Positions 6,110 through 15,740 of a stretch of 44,363 nucleotides of DNA are shown piece after piece. Positions within the stretch are counted from its first letter, which is position 1; each line of letters starts with the position of its first letter. The notes beneath the pieces are model-generated. The model did not search any database. It saw nothing but the letters and a program-made list of their open reading frames with translations, and was not told the origin of the DNA. The stretch spans positions 1 to 44,363 of the forward strand of contig CALXMN010000006.1 of assembly GCA_944389495.1 (NCBI GenBank), written 5' to 3'. A program made the position numbers and the translations under genes. Source of the DNA: an uncultured Alphaproteobacteria bacterium. Lineage in GTDB: Bacteria; Pseudomonadota; Alphaproteobacteria; Rs-D84.

Positions 6110-8719
6110 TTATTTTAATTTACCGTGACAATGCTTGTACTTTAATCCCGAACCACACGGGCAGGGTGCATTACGCCGCGCCTCGCCGGCATCATTTAAT
6201 GCGGCATCGTGTTCGGCCCGTTCGCGTTCTGTGGCGGCCACATCTTCATGTGTTAATTCCATACGACAGATATAAGACACAGACATAATTTTAAAATTAT
6301 TAATCGTGTTTTTGAACAAATCCAATGCTTCACGCTTGTATTCATACAACGGATTTTTCTGGGCATACCCACGCAGACCAATCGCCGTCTGCAGATAATC
6401 CATTTGTTGCAGGTGACGTTTCCACACAGAATCCAACGCCCCAAGCATCATCTGACGCGAAGCCATTTGCATCAATTCCGGACCGTATTTTTCTGCCTGT
6501 TGTGCATACCGACGCATTGCCAAGTTATACAACACCTCGTACGCACGACGTTCAGAAATAGTTTCGTCTGTTTTCCACTTTTCAATATCTGTTATATCCA
6601 GGGCAAACATACGTAACATAGTATCGTGAATACCGCGAATATTCCAATCCGCAGGATGTGATTTTTCTGGGATATTGTTTTCACAAATCATTTCGACAAC
6701 ATCGCCAATCATTTCACGTGCCAACGGCGACAAATCCTCGGAAACCATCAGGTCATCACGTTGTTTATATACAACGCCGCGCTGCTCATTCATAACGTCG
6801 TCATATTTCAGCAATTCTTTACGTGATTCAAAATATCGTGCCTCAACACGTTTTTGCGCCTTTTCCAGTGCCTTGGTTATCCACGGATGTGTAATTGCCT
6901 CGCCAGGTTTCAAGCCCAACGTGGTCAACATTCCTTGCAGACGCGCAGCACCAAAAATACGCATCAAATCATCGTCCAGCGCCAAAAAGAACTTGGAATC
7001 ACCGGGGTCGCCCTGGCGTCCGGAACGCCCGCGCAATTGGTTATCAATACGACGTGACTCGTGACGTTCGGTACCAATAACATATAATCCGCCCGCATCC
7101 AGCACTTGCTTTTTATTTGCCTCTATACGATCATAAATTTCTTTTTTCTTGGCATCAAAATCCGCATCCTCTGGGTCCAGTTCTGCAATTAATTCCTCTG
7201 CATTACCACCCAATTTAATATCCGTACCACGTCCCGCCATATTTGTTGCGATTGTTACGGCACCCGGCGCACCGGCCTGGGCAACAATTTTTGCCTCAGA
7301 CTCGTGATGTTTTGCATTCAACACCGCCGGATTAATTCCCAACTTTTTGCGCACTATTGCGGCCAATTCTTCTGATTTTTCGATTGACACCGTACCAACC
7401 AACACGGGTTGTTTACGTGACATACAATCTTCGATCTGTTTTATAATTGCATCATATTTTTCATCTTTATTGCGATAAATTTCATCGTGATGATCAATAC
7501 GTGCCACCGGTCGATTTGTTGGAATAGAAACCACCCGCAATTTATATATCTCTTCAAATTCTGCGGCTTCGGTCATTGCGGTACCGGTCATACCCGACAA
7601 AGTTGGATACAAACGGAATAAATTTTGATATGAAATACTGGATATAGTTTGATTTTCTGGTTGAACCTTGACGTGTTCTTTGGCCTCTATTGCCTGGTGC
7701 AGACCTTTACCAAAGCGTCGCCCGGTCATAACACGTCCGGTAAATTCATCAACAATCAGTACTTCGCCATTACGCACAACATAGTTTACGTTTTTCTGGT
7801 ACAAATGATGTGCCAACAATGATTGTTGGATATGCATAACCAATGCGGCATTTTCAGACGCATAAAGATTATCGCCAACCAACAATCCCGCATCTTTCAA
7901 CAATCGTGTTACCGTATCAACGCCACCTTCGGTCAACGTAACGTGACGATCCTTTTCATCTTTTTTATAATCATCCGCCCCCAATTGTGCGACAACGGCA
8001 TCGACCTTTTCATACAACTCGCTGGTATCTTCGGCCGGCCCAGAAATAATCAACGGGGTACGTGCCTCGTCAATCAAAATACTATCAACTTCGTCAACAA
8101 TTGCAAAGAACAGGGGACGTAAAACCTGCTGCGCTTTGGAAAACTTCATATTATCACGCAGATAATCAAACCCTAATTCGGAATTAGTCACATACGTAAT
8201 ATCACACGCATACGCATTACGACGTTCGTCATCGGTCATATCGTGCTGGATAATGCCGACACTCATCCCTAAAAAGCGATAAACCTGGCCCATCCATTGC
8301 GCGTCACGTGCCGCCAAATAATCGTTAACCGTAATCAAATGCGCCCCACGACCGTGTAACGCCTTAAGATACAGGGCCAACGTTGCGACCAATGTTTTAC
8401 CTTCACCGGTCTTCATTTCCGCAATTTGTCCATTGTTCAAAACCATACCACCAATTAACTGCACATTAAAGTGGCGCAATCCGATGGAACGCTTGGCCGC
8501 CTCGCGCACCAGTGCAAATGCATCTGGCAATATATTTTTTTCTTTTTCGCCATCGGCCAAACGCTTGCGCAGAACGTCCGTCTGTGCACGCAGTTCTTCA
8601 TCCGACATAGCGTGATATTTTGGTTCCAAATCATTAATCAGGGAAACGATTTTATCATACGACTTGACAATTCTGTCATTGGCCGAACCCAATAATTTTC
8701 CAATTACATTTTTTAACAT
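6110..8719 (-). CDS. secA: preprotein translocase ATPase SecA
   Basis: ATPase motor that drives unfolded preproteins through SecYEG. Walker A is in MKTGEGKTLVATL and the DEAD-type Walker B in VDEVDSIL; PTNRPVAR and GRSGRQGDPGDS mark the second nucleotide-binding half. The C-terminus is a SEC-C zinc motif (NAPCPCGSG...HCHGK) for SecB/lipid contact. The start is ATG 8719, giving 869 residues: AAGGAAT precedes it and MLKNVIGKLLGSANDR is the usual N-terminus. An in-frame extension to 8776 would cover the promoter. SecA serves the many signal-peptide proteins in this window. Confidence 0.97.
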   Translation of the reverse strand: MLKNVIGKLLGSANDRIVKSYDKIVSLINDLEPKYHAMSDEELRAQTDVLRKRLADGEKEKNILPDAFALVREAAKRSIGLRHFNVQLIGGMVLNNGQIAEMKTGEGKTLVATLALYLKALHGRGAHLITVNDYLAARDAQWMGQVYRFLGMSVGIIQHDMTDDERRNAYACDITYVTNSELGFDYLRDNMKFSKAQQVLRPLFFAIVDEVDSILIDEARTPLIISGPAEDTSELYEKVDAVVAQLGADDYKKDEKDRHVTLTEGGVDTVTRLLKDAGLLVGDNLYASENAALVMHIQQSLLAHHLYQKNVNYVVRNGEVLIVDEFTGRVMTGRRFGKGLHQAIEAKEHVKVQPENQTISSISYQNLFRLYPTLSGMTGTAMTEAAEFEEIYKLRVVSIPTNRPVARIDHHDEIYRNKDEKYDAIIKQIEDCMSRKQPVLVGTVSIEKSEELAAIVRKKLGINPAVLNAKHHESEAKIVAQAGAPGAVTIATNMAGRGTDIKLGGNAEELIAELDPEDADFDAKKKEIYDRIEANKKQVLDAGGLYVIGTERHESRRIDNQLRGRSGRQGDPGDSKFFLALDDDLMRIFGAARLQGMLTTLGLKPGEAITHPWITKALEKAQKRVEARYFESRKELLKYDDVMNEQRGVVYKQRDDLMVSEDLSPLAREMIGDVVEMICENNIPEKSHPADWNIRGIHDTMLRMFALDITDIEKWKTDETISERRAYEVLYNLAMRRYAQQAEKYGPELMQMASRQMMLGALDSVWKRHLQQMDYLQTAIGLRGYAQKNPLYEYKREALDLFKNTINNFKIMSVSYICRMELTHEDVAATERERAEHDAALNDAGEARRNAPCPCGSGLKYKHCHGKLK

Positions 8720-8747
8720 ACCAATATTCCTTGTCTTTTTCCTTGAT

Positions 8748-8776
8748 GGTATAGCAATTTTGCGCCTTGCGGTCAA
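8748..8776 (-). promoter_or_regulatory. sigma70-like promoter of secA
   Basis: Minus strand TTGACC (8771-8776), 17-base spacer, TATACC (8748-8753). The -35 overlaps the -35 of the divergent small-gene promoter by two bases. Confidence 0.6.
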
Positions 8777-8794
8777 GACACTTTATGATATAAT
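8767..8794 (+). promoter_or_regulatory. sigma70-like promoter of the 72-aa ORF
   Basis: TTGCGG (8767-8772), 16-base spacer, consensus TATAAT (8789-8794). The predicted leader to ATG 8856 is about 55 bases. Confidence 0.6.
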
Positions 8795-8855
8795 GCAAGA
8801 AAGAAAACAAACAAGTACGATTTTATAAAAATATTTTATCCAAGGGGGGGATTTT

Positions 8856-9074
8856 ATGCGCGAACCAACGGCCCGCCGGCTGAATCCGGCAAATATAACC
8901 AGCGAAGTTTTCATCATCGCACCAACACAAATCGAATACATTTCCCAGATTTTTGCCGACAACGTGGCAGACACATTAAATTTACGAACATTTGCCCAAA
9001 AAATACGCCAAATTGCAGAACAATCATTGCGTACGGCACTGTCTGCGGCCCGTCACCAGGGCGAACGCCAATAA
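8856..9074 (+). CDS. small conserved-looking protein of unknown function (72 aa)
   Basis: I do not recognise this protein. It is likely real because it has a consensus promoter, a strong GGGGGGG-type ribosome site about 5 bases before ATG 8856, and a terminator directly after its stop. The product is soluble, with no signal peptide or membrane segment. The first half is Pro/Ile/Asn-mixed and the second half (from about residue 34) is a predicted amphipathic helix rich in Ala, Gln and Arg. No cysteines are present. It sits alone between divergent secA and convergent gpmI. No function is inferred. Confidence 0.7.
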   Translation: MREPTARRLNPANITSEVFIIAPTQIEYISQIFADNVADTLNLRTFAQKIRQIAEQSLRTALSAARHQGERQ

Positions 9075-9105
9075 AAAAACGCCCCAATTCGCGGGGCATT
9101 TTTTA
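9074..9105. terminator. bidirectional terminator between the 72-aa ORF and gpmI
   Basis: A-run, GCCCC / GGGGC stem with a seven-base loop, then a T-run; placed between convergent genes. Confidence 0.85.
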
Positions 9106-10581
9106 TTAATCCACCAAACTATGTCCGGTCATATCCGATGGCTGTTCCATACCCAGCAAACGCAACATCGTTGGTGCGATGTCCGCCAAACCGCCGTTAT
9201 GCACAGAATACGATTTGTTTGATACAACAACAAAGTTAACCGGATTTGTTGTATGTGCGGTCCAAGGCAGATTATTTCTTTCGTCCCACATTTTCTCTGC
9301 ATTTCCGTGATCGGCGGTTATTAAAATCGTACCGTCTAAATCCAACACCGCCGGCACCAAACGCGCCAACTGGGAATCAAGAAATTCCATTGCCTGGATT
9401 GTGGCGGGCTCTTTCCCCGTATGTCCAACCATATCACCATTGGCATAGTTTAAAATAACGACATCAAACCTTGCCAATTCGGGTAATAACGCGTCTGTAA
9501 TTTCCCGGGCGGACATTTCCGGCTTTAAATCAAACGTTGCGACATCTGGTGATGGTACCAATATTTTTTTACCGCCATCAAAATCGACATTACGTTCTGC
9601 ATCAAAGAAATACGTTACGTGATTATATTTTTCTGTTTCGGCAATACGCAACTGTGTTTTGCCGTTTTTCGCCAAAACATCCCCCAAAGTATTAAGAATT
9701 TCTTCATCCGGCAACAGGGCGGGGCACAACTCGTTCAAGCCTTCGCCATATTGTGAAAAGCACAACATTTTTGCACCGGTGGCCAATATAGCCCGCACAA
9801 TTTGCCGCGCGCGATCACTGCGATAATTTCCGAACAAAAAACCATCTTTATCTGTAATCGGCACATCGCCATCAATAACCGTTGGGCGAATAAATTCATC
9901 TGTTTCACCACGTGCATACGCCGCATTCAATGCATCATCAATTGTTTTTACAACATATTCTGATTTTGCCCGTGCAATCGCATTAAACGCCAATTCCGTC
10001 CGATCCATATTTTGATTTCGATCCATCGCATAGTACCGCCCAGACAAAGTTCCAAAAAATGCGCGTCCATCGGCAAAATACGACGCCAAAGAATCCCGAA
10101 TTATTGCTATATATTCCGGCGCAGACTGTGGCGGTGTATCGCGTCCATCGGCAATAAAGTGAATACACAGTTTCAAACCTGAATCCAGCACACGCCTTGC
10201 AATTATCATCATATCACGAACATCCGCGTGCACCCGTCCATCTGACATCAGACCGGCCATATGTACAATTCCGCCCGCCGACCGCACAGAATCTATAAAA
10301 TCACACAAAGCCGCATTTTTATCCCAATCTTCCAACTGAAACCGCCGCAAGAATTGATTTACCACACGACCCGCACCAATGGTTATATGCCCAACTTCGG
10401 AATTACCCATTGTGCCATCTGGTAAACCTACGGCCGGTCCACTGGCATCCAGTTTTGCGTGCGGATATTTATTTAACAGTTCTGTAAAAAATGGCATTTT
10501 TGCCATTGCGACGGCATTATGTTCATCATTTTTTCCGATACCAACACCATCCATAATACATAAAACAAGCGGTTTAGTCAT
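9106..10581 (-). CDS. gpmI: 2,3-bisphosphoglycerate-independent phosphoglycerate mutase
   Basis: Interconverts 3- and 2-phosphoglycerate in glycolysis/gluconeogenesis through a phosphoserine intermediate with two metal ions. The alkaline-phosphatase-superfamily metal motif CIMDGVGIG is at residues 8-16 and the nucleophile Ser61 is in MGNSEVGH. The second metal site is near the C-terminus in TADHGNAEKMWD, and the HFIADGRDTPP substrate-domain block is present. The start is ATG 10581 (491 residues), preceded by GGAAGGGG. An upstream in-frame ATG five codons earlier would overlap this ribosome site. It is monocistronic and convergent with the 72-aa ORF. Confidence 0.97.
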   Translation of the reverse strand: MTKPLVLCIMDGVGIGKNDEHNAVAMAKMPFFTELLNKYPHAKLDASGPAVGLPDGTMGNSEVGHITIGAGRVVNQFLRRFQLEDWDKNAALCDFIDSVRSAGGIVHMAGLMSDGRVHADVRDMMIIARRVLDSGLKLCIHFIADGRDTPPQSAPEYIAIIRDSLASYFADGRAFFGTLSGRYYAMDRNQNMDRTELAFNAIARAKSEYVVKTIDDALNAAYARGETDEFIRPTVIDGDVPITDKDGFLFGNYRSDRARQIVRAILATGAKMLCFSQYGEGLNELCPALLPDEEILNTLGDVLAKNGKTQLRIAETEKYNHVTYFFDAERNVDFDGGKKILVPSPDVATFDLKPEMSAREITDALLPELARFDVVILNYANGDMVGHTGKEPATIQAMEFLDSQLARLVPAVLDLDGTILITADHGNAEKMWDERNNLPWTAHTTNPVNFVVVSNKSYSVHNGGLADIAPTMLRLLGMEQPSDMTGHSLVD

Positions 10582-10639
10582 ATTTTCCCCTTCCATAAAA
10601 TAATTTTAACGGGCAAAATGTAACACATCAGTTTTTTGA

Positions 10640-10668
10640 TTGCAAAAGAAAAAGAAAAATTGTATAAA
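10640..10668 (+). promoter_or_regulatory. sigma70-like promoter of the XRE regulator
   Basis: TTGCAA (10640-10645), 17-base spacer, TATAAA (10663-10668). Confidence 0.6.
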
Positions 10669-10714
10669 TTTATGTAATAGGAAGGATTTCATAATTAACC
10701 ACGGGAAAAAGAAA

Positions 10715-11128
10715 ATGAGTGGAAAACCTTTTCAACCAACTATTGTTGATGAACATATCGGCCAACGTGTGCAATTACGTCGTGTTATGATGGGACTGTC
10801 ACAAAAGGATTTGGCAAAAATTTGCGGCGTAACGTTCCAGCAAATACAAAAATACGAAAGTGCGGGCAATCGCATTTCCGCGTCGCGCCTGTTCGAACTA
10901 AGCAATGCATTAAACACACCTATATCGTTTTTCTTTGCGGGTCTGCCGGGATATACACCCGAACCAAACCGCAGCGGTCGCATAACCCACGTTGCAGAAC
11001 AGAACTCTAATGACCCATTATCCAAGAATGAATCATTACAGTTAATAAATCTTTATTGGAAATTGCCGACCGACGCCCAACGTAAATCCATTATGGATAT
11101 GCTACGCGCAATGAATTGCACAGATTAA
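10715..11128 (+). CDS. XRE-family helix-turn-helix transcriptional regulator
   Basis: 137 residues. An N-terminal Cro/CI-type HTH spans about residues 12-68: GQRVQLRRVMMGLSQKDLAK, then GVTFQQIQKYESAGNRIS and a third helix ASRLFELSNALN. The pattern VQLRR...QxQKYExxxNRIxAS is the one seen in a regulator family common across Alphaproteobacteria. The C-terminal about 65 residues, including SLQLINLYWKLPTDAQRKSIMDMLRAMN, probably dimerise. The start is ATG 10715; an upstream TTG-initiated reading includes the promoter and is not credible. The ribosome site is poor (GGGAAAAAGAAA). The gene is isolated, so its targets cannot be read from context. Confidence 0.92.
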   Translation: MSGKPFQPTIVDEHIGQRVQLRRVMMGLSQKDLAKICGVTFQQIQKYESAGNRISASRLFELSNALNTPISFFFAGLPGYTPEPNRSGRITHVAEQNSNDPLSKNESLQLINLYWKLPTDAQRKSIMDMLRAMNCTD

Positions 11129-11144
11129 TAAAATATTTAAAATA

Positions 11145-11170
11145 AAAACGGGGTAAAAGCCCCGTTTTTT
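11145..11170. terminator. bidirectional terminator after the XRE regulator
   Basis: AAAACGGGG / CCCCGTTTT stem with a TAAAAG loop and T-runs both ways, between convergent genes. Confidence 0.88.
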
Positions 11171-11185
11171 AACCCTATTTACAAA

Positions 11186-12469
11186 TCATTGTAATCTTTG
11201 TGCCGCAACACCGTACGAAGACGACCCCGACAACGACAAAGACGAGTTTCGTATCAACGCATTCTCTAATGCCTCTAAATCCGGCACCCCGTTTTTAACA
11301 CATTCTGCATACGCCTCGGCCTCTGCAATCATCCAGCATTGGCGATTTAACGGTGTTTGCTTGGATTGATTTGTACCATATTGCATTGCCGGTTTATCAT
11401 ATCCATCGGCCTGGATACAATAATTCACATTGGATGCCGTTTCATCAAAAATTTCACCAATATCACATTGTATACAAACCCCATTTTCCGGCGATGCACC
11501 ACCGCGCAGATTCTCGGTACACGGTTGGCACGTTCTGTCTGATGTGGATGGAAAGGCATATCCTTTTTCACGACATCTGTATTGAAAACAACCACGAATG
11601 TCATTAAATTCCAGCATCATTGTCGCCTCGTCAAAACCACCACTGGGCCAATCCGAACACGTCTGGGTCAGGTTACAGGTTGTTTCATCAATGGGTTCAC
11701 AATCATTACCCGCCGCATTTGCGGTATAACCATTTTTGCATAATAACGTTGCTTCGGCCGCAGGCCAGGCATCAATTCCGCCTCGTTTACTTTTCCAGCC
11801 CTCGCGCCGTGCACGAATAACATACGGTGCCGCCCAAACGCCGTGCCCACTGGCCAGCCAATCCGAAACCGCCAAAATCATATCGTGTTCCTGGCTTTTA
11901 TGCACACCACATCCGTTATTTTCGTTCCAATGAAACATCGGTATAGCATCTTCAAATTGCGGATCACGTGCCATAGTCAAATTGTTAAAATCATCACGGC
12001 GTATTGGCACAGAATCACATCCCGACACGGTTCCCTGACAACCTTCGCCACCAAATCCCGGCTTGCACAACCAATAACAGCCCTGAACACCTTGGGCAGG
12101 CTCCGAATACAAAGTCCACGCATTACCTTTTTTCTTGTGCTCTGCATAAATGGTGGTTGGGCAAAAGCGAGCACCATTTTCATTTACTTCGCGTGCAACC
12201 AACAGCAATATTCCCATATCATCACCCAACACGCATTGACCGGGCGAATTTGCATCAATTGCATAGTTTCCTTTACAAATATCTTTATCACGCCCAATTG
12301 TGGCATTTCCCAAATTAGACCCCATACAATAACTCATTATGGGGTTTTTCCAACTTGCCTTCAGATGATTTATTTGTACCCCACCACCAGCCAACGCAAT
12401 ACAGGGAAACAATTGCGCAACAAACAACGATAAAAATATTTTTCTTATATTCATTATCATATTACCCAT
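11186..12469 (-). CDS. Cys-rich secreted protein of unknown function (427 aa)
   Basis: Not recognised. A signal peptide is clear (NIRKIFLSLFVAQLFPCIALAGGG), so the protein is exported. I count about 23 cysteines, many in short spaced clusters such as CYWLCKPGFGGEGC, CEPIDETTCNLTQTC, CFQYRC, CQPC and CIQC, which imply a disulfide-bonded, EGF-like or knottin-like fold. The segment CTENLRGGASPENGVCIQCDIGE recalls the Cys modules of the 1-1256 protein. ATG 12469 lies 8 bases beyond the upstream gene's stop, so the two are probably translationally coupled; in-frame ATGs at 12460 and 12454 are alternative starts. Confidence 0.85.
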   Translation of the reverse strand: MGNMIMNIRKIFLSLFVAQLFPCIALAGGGVQINHLKASWKNPIMSYCMGSNLGNATIGRDKDICKGNYAIDANSPGQCVLGDDMGILLLVAREVNENGARFCPTTIYAEHKKKGNAWTLYSEPAQGVQGCYWLCKPGFGGEGCQGTVSGCDSVPIRRDDFNNLTMARDPQFEDAIPMFHWNENNGCGVHKSQEHDMILAVSDWLASGHGVWAAPYVIRARREGWKSKRGGIDAWPAAEATLLCKNGYTANAAGNDCEPIDETTCNLTQTCSDWPSGGFDEATMMLEFNDIRGCFQYRCREKGYAFPSTSDRTCQPCTENLRGGASPENGVCIQCDIGEIFDETASNVNYCIQADGYDKPAMQYGTNQSKQTPLNRQCWMIAEAEAYAECVKNGVPDLEALENALIRNSSLSLSGSSSYGVAAQRLQ

Positions 12470-12477
12470 TTCATCTA

Positions 12478-15000
12478 TTATGGTGCGACATAACATACAG
12501 AATTTTCGTAATATCCACCCATTAATTCTTCGCACTGTGCACGATACCACTCGTCGGTAAATGTACATTCATCACGCACCAAATCATATGATGCAACCGC
12601 CGTTGTCAACCCATCATTATACGCCAAGCATTGTATCATAGTCGTATTTTCAACACAACGTCCCCAAGATGTATTTTCATTACCACCGTAAACCTGGTTA
12701 TAAAATCCCACCAACAATGTTCCTTCACCTTGGATACGGCCATCGCGCGTATTGGTATAAGTATCATCATTATCCATCCAATACCCATCCAATTCTTCAC
12801 AGGCGTCCATCAATTGATAATCCAATTCATCACTTATATCAGAAATAGCACGATTTATTTGCTCGGTCACAGATGCAATAAATTGCGATGTATCATCACC
12901 GGTTGGATCCGCACAGTTTTGTTCCGCGAACGCCCAAATCATACCCGACAAAGTATCGTCATCTGCGTTTTGCGTTCCATCACCCGGCACCAGGTTTCTG
13001 CAATTCCACGGATAGCCCATTTCACCGCTATCGGGGGTACACAAATCCACCAGATAGTTTTCAATCGCGGCTTCGCATCCTTCGGCCACACGCACAGAAT
13101 CCACCGTATCCACAAACGCCAACAATTCTGTCAATCCGCATCTGTCATTTGCGGCTTGGCCTGTTAAACTTCCGCTATTATTTCCTGTGCCAACAACCAA
13201 TTGACCATTTCCGTCAAATTCACATCCTGATGTATCACCATATAACGACGCACAGGCAATAACCTTGTCTTGACACATAGAACGGGCGGCATACGCACTA
13301 ATGGCGCCTGTATACTGCGATGTGGTATCATCAAAATCCTGTAAAGCCCCGGTCTGGGTATTATAACATTCCGCCATTGTATCAACACAGGACATTTTTA
13401 CTTCTTCTATTTTTTCATCCTGGGCCTGGGCAATTTCGATTAATGCCTGGCGTTTAAATTCTTCCCATACAATATCAGAAATATCACGACAAGAATCCAA
13501 TGCCGTTTCCGCAAACATACGTTTGGTGTCCAAAAAGGCATTAAACTCTGGGTTGGCACCCAAAACATCACCCGTCGAACTGGAATTAACCCCCGGCAGC
13601 AATATCAAATCAGCCAATTGGAATAACCGCGGCGTATAATTCGGTTCCCCCGTGGTCGGATTTATATACGCCCCATCATAATCCAAACAACGTTGATAAT
13701 TCGCCCCACAGGCAACATCCGATTGTAATGCCGTACGCACATTTGCGATACATTCACTTACGTCGGCCGAGTTATGTGATTGATATTCTTCCAAACGTGC
13801 TTCGCGCAAATATTTTTCTGCGGTTCGCACAGTTTGTTCCAAATTTTCTTTCTGGGCATTTATACTTTTCTCATAAATATTACAATCCTGGGTAATCATA
13901 ATACTGTACGCACTGCGCGCCATTGTAAACACCGCATTATTTTCGCACGATTCCGCCACCAATTCCATACATTGTTTGCTGGCCTCGGTATACAAATCTT
14001 GTCCGACCAACGTGGACAAATCCACACCCGTGGACGTATCAAAAATAGACGTACCGCCATCACCCCAAATGTCGCCCAAATCAGATGTAAAATCTATACT
14101 TAAAATTCCCAAAGACGTTCCGCTGGTCCCCGATGAAGACGACGACCGATTGCCCGACAACAAATCGTTAATCTCTGACAACATCTCGGCGGCTGCGCTG
14201 GTATCACGCTTGATGGCGTTTTCACCCTCGGTTGCGGAATACATTGCGGTAACTTCCTCTGCACTAAGTCCAACCGCAGTTAAGTTGTTATCCTGAAATT
14301 GTGCCAATAAATTTAACGCTTCGTCAATGGCATTTTCTGTTTCACGAAATTCATCATATCGCGCACTGCAAACACATCTGCGATATTGGTCATTTGCATT
14401 TGCACAGAACTGGTCCATACAGGTTGCATACGCCTCGCGACATTGGGCATAACCGCCCCCAATTGCATTCAAATCTGTAAACACGGCCGTGGCACGCGCG
14501 TTTGATGCACGCGACGCCCCAACAACAGAATTTGTTGCCGCGGCACGCGCCGTTGATGCCGGATTATGCGTTGCCCCACGAACAACATTTGACGCCGCGG
14601 CACGTGCCGTTGTCGCGCTGCGCGCAACCGGCGCCGTCGACATTGCGGAAACCGTACTGCGCACTGTACCGCTGCGCCCAGTAACAACATTTGTTTTTGT
14701 ATCCGCACCCGTGGCCGAACGCGCAACCGTTGTGCTTGGGCGACTGGTCGCGCTGCGCGATACATTTGTCGTACCGGCACGTCCCGTCACAGATGATACG
14801 GCATTATCCGCCACAGCGGAATTAACACGAACCACCCGCCCACTGTTTGTACGCGATGTTGCGTTTGTTGTCGCCGTTCCACCGTTTGCATCCGTCCCAC
14901 CACCACGTGGATTCGGCGCCTGTGCCCCCCAGGCCGTCCCCACAGTAACGAACGCCACCGCCAGCATAAATGAAATTTTAAAAAGATTAACAATGCGCAT
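12478..15000 (-). CDS. large Cys-rich secreted protein with low-complexity Ala/Thr/Arg N-terminus (840 aa)
   Basis: Not recognised. Signal peptide at residues 1-26 ending TVGTAWGA. Residues about 30-160 are disordered Ala/Thr/Ser/Val/Arg repeats, with recurring ARSAT, TARAAA and VVRG/VVGA words. From about residue 180 the protein carries 28 cysteines in pairs, beginning CREAYATCMDQFC and RRCVC, then helical segments with CIANV...CGANYQRC, CQDKVIACASLYGDTSGC and a C-terminal CEELMGGYYENSVC. The architecture suggests a cell-surface or periplasmic disulfide-rich protein. The start is ATG 15000; a TTG two codons upstream is ignored. It heads a pair with the 427-aa gene. Confidence 0.88.
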   Translation of the reverse strand: MRIVNLFKISFMLAVAFVTVGTAWGAQAPNPRGGGTDANGGTATTNATSRTNSGRVVRVNSAVADNAVSSVTGRAGTTNVSRSATSRPSTTVARSATGADTKTNVVTGRSGTVRSTVSAMSTAPVARSATTARAAASNVVRGATHNPASTARAAATNSVVGASRASNARATAVFTDLNAIGGGYAQCREAYATCMDQFCANANDQYRRCVCSARYDEFRETENAIDEALNLLAQFQDNNLTAVGLSAEEVTAMYSATEGENAIKRDTSAAAEMLSEINDLLSGNRSSSSSGTSGTSLGILSIDFTSDLGDIWGDGGTSIFDTSTGVDLSTLVGQDLYTEASKQCMELVAESCENNAVFTMARSAYSIMITQDCNIYEKSINAQKENLEQTVRTAEKYLREARLEEYQSHNSADVSECIANVRTALQSDVACGANYQRCLDYDGAYINPTTGEPNYTPRLFQLADLILLPGVNSSSTGDVLGANPEFNAFLDTKRMFAETALDSCRDISDIVWEEFKRQALIEIAQAQDEKIEEVKMSCVDTMAECYNTQTGALQDFDDTTSQYTGAISAYAARSMCQDKVIACASLYGDTSGCEFDGNGQLVVGTGNNSGSLTGQAANDRCGLTELLAFVDTVDSVRVAEGCEAAIENYLVDLCTPDSGEMGYPWNCRNLVPGDGTQNADDDTLSGMIWAFAEQNCADPTGDDTSQFIASVTEQINRAISDISDELDYQLMDACEELDGYWMDNDDTYTNTRDGRIQGEGTLLVGFYNQVYGGNENTSWGRCVENTTMIQCLAYNDGLTTAVASYDLVRDECTFTDEWYRAQCEELMGGYYENSVCYVAP

Positions 15001-15029
15001 TGTCAAAACTTACATCTCTCTTGTTAAAC

Positions 15030-15059
15030 ATTTTATCATTTTTAGGGCAATTGAATCAA
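15030..15059 (-). promoter_or_regulatory. candidate promoter for the 840-aa gene
   Basis: Minus strand TTGATT (15054-15059), 18-base spacer, TAAAAT (15030-15035), in the 68-base gap between the 840-aa gene and the gene upstream. Confidence 0.45.
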
Positions 15060-15068
15060 CAACCAAAT

Positions 15069-15710
15069 TTACTCTATGCAACAATTTACTGCATTTTTTA
15101 CCCAATTTCCCAAACGCCGCACGGCGGAACGCGATTGAGCAACTTCATTTTTAGGTATTTCCTGTGATTTTTCCGCTTTTTCTGTATCATCCGCACATTT
15201 TGCATAGACATCTGGCGCAATTTTCTTGACACCTGTTAAATCTATCAAATCCATATTAATGCCCCAAAACAGCGAATACAGTTCATACGACTTGTTAAAT
15301 AAATCATATGCATCACGCGTATTTCCCGCCCCCAGTGCTTTGGTACCAACCTCCATCACGCGCATAGATGCCGCCAACAAATGTTTAGAAATACACCACA
15401 CTTCACCGTTTTCTGCAGTTGATTTTTTTACAATGCGCGCCATTAAATCCTTGCGCATATCGCGCACAGTATTAATCAAATCATAAAACCCAGTTTTTTG
15501 TGTTTTTGCGCCGCTAAAGAAAAAATGTTCTTCCAAAGAAATCAAATTCATCAACGCGATGGACAAATCTTGATCCGAAGATAAATCTAATGGATTAACC
15601 TTTTTGGACGCATCAACACGCGCCACCAATTCTTCCAGTGTTAATTTCTCGGATTTTTTTGTACCAACTTTTTTTGTTGACTTAACAACCTTATCTGATT
15701 TTTTTGCCAT
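15069..15710 (-). CDS. soluble helical protein of unknown function (213 aa)
   Basis: No signal peptide or membrane helix. The first about 28 residues are Lys-rich and the rest is predicted mostly alpha-helical. The most distinctive stretches are ISLEEHFFFSGAKTQKTGFY (helix then turn), RDMRKDLMARIVK, and EVWCISKHLLAASMRVMEVG followed by KALGAGNTRDAYDLFNKSYELYSLFWG, reminiscent of a TPR-like helical pair. A good AAGGAAGG ribosome site precedes ATG 15710. It starts 30 bases after the CPVC membrane protein's stop, so the two are probably co-transcribed. I have an unverified memory of similar proteins in Patescibacteria. No function is assigned. Confidence 0.85.
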   Translation of the reverse strand: MAKKSDKVVKSTKKVGTKKSEKLTLEELVARVDASKKVNPLDLSSDQDLSIALMNLISLEEHFFFSGAKTQKTGFYDLINTVRDMRKDLMARIVKKSTAENGEVWCISKHLLAASMRVMEVGTKALGAGNTRDAYDLFNKSYELYSLFWGINMDLIDLTGVKKIAPDVYAKCADDTEKAEKSQEIPKNEVAQSRSAVRRLGNWVKNAVNCCIE

Positions 15711-15740
15711 AATACAATTCCTTCCTTTCTTGGGGTTAAA

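Noticed and set aside
8720-8776. N-terminal extension of SecA by 19 residues
   Set aside because: It would place the promoter and ribosome site inside the coding region; the 8719 start gives the usual SecA N-terminus.
14489-15154. 221-codon plus-strand frame opposite the low-complexity start of the 840-aa gene
   Set aside because: It mirrors the Ala/Thr/Arg repeats of the real gene and lacks promoter and ribosome site.
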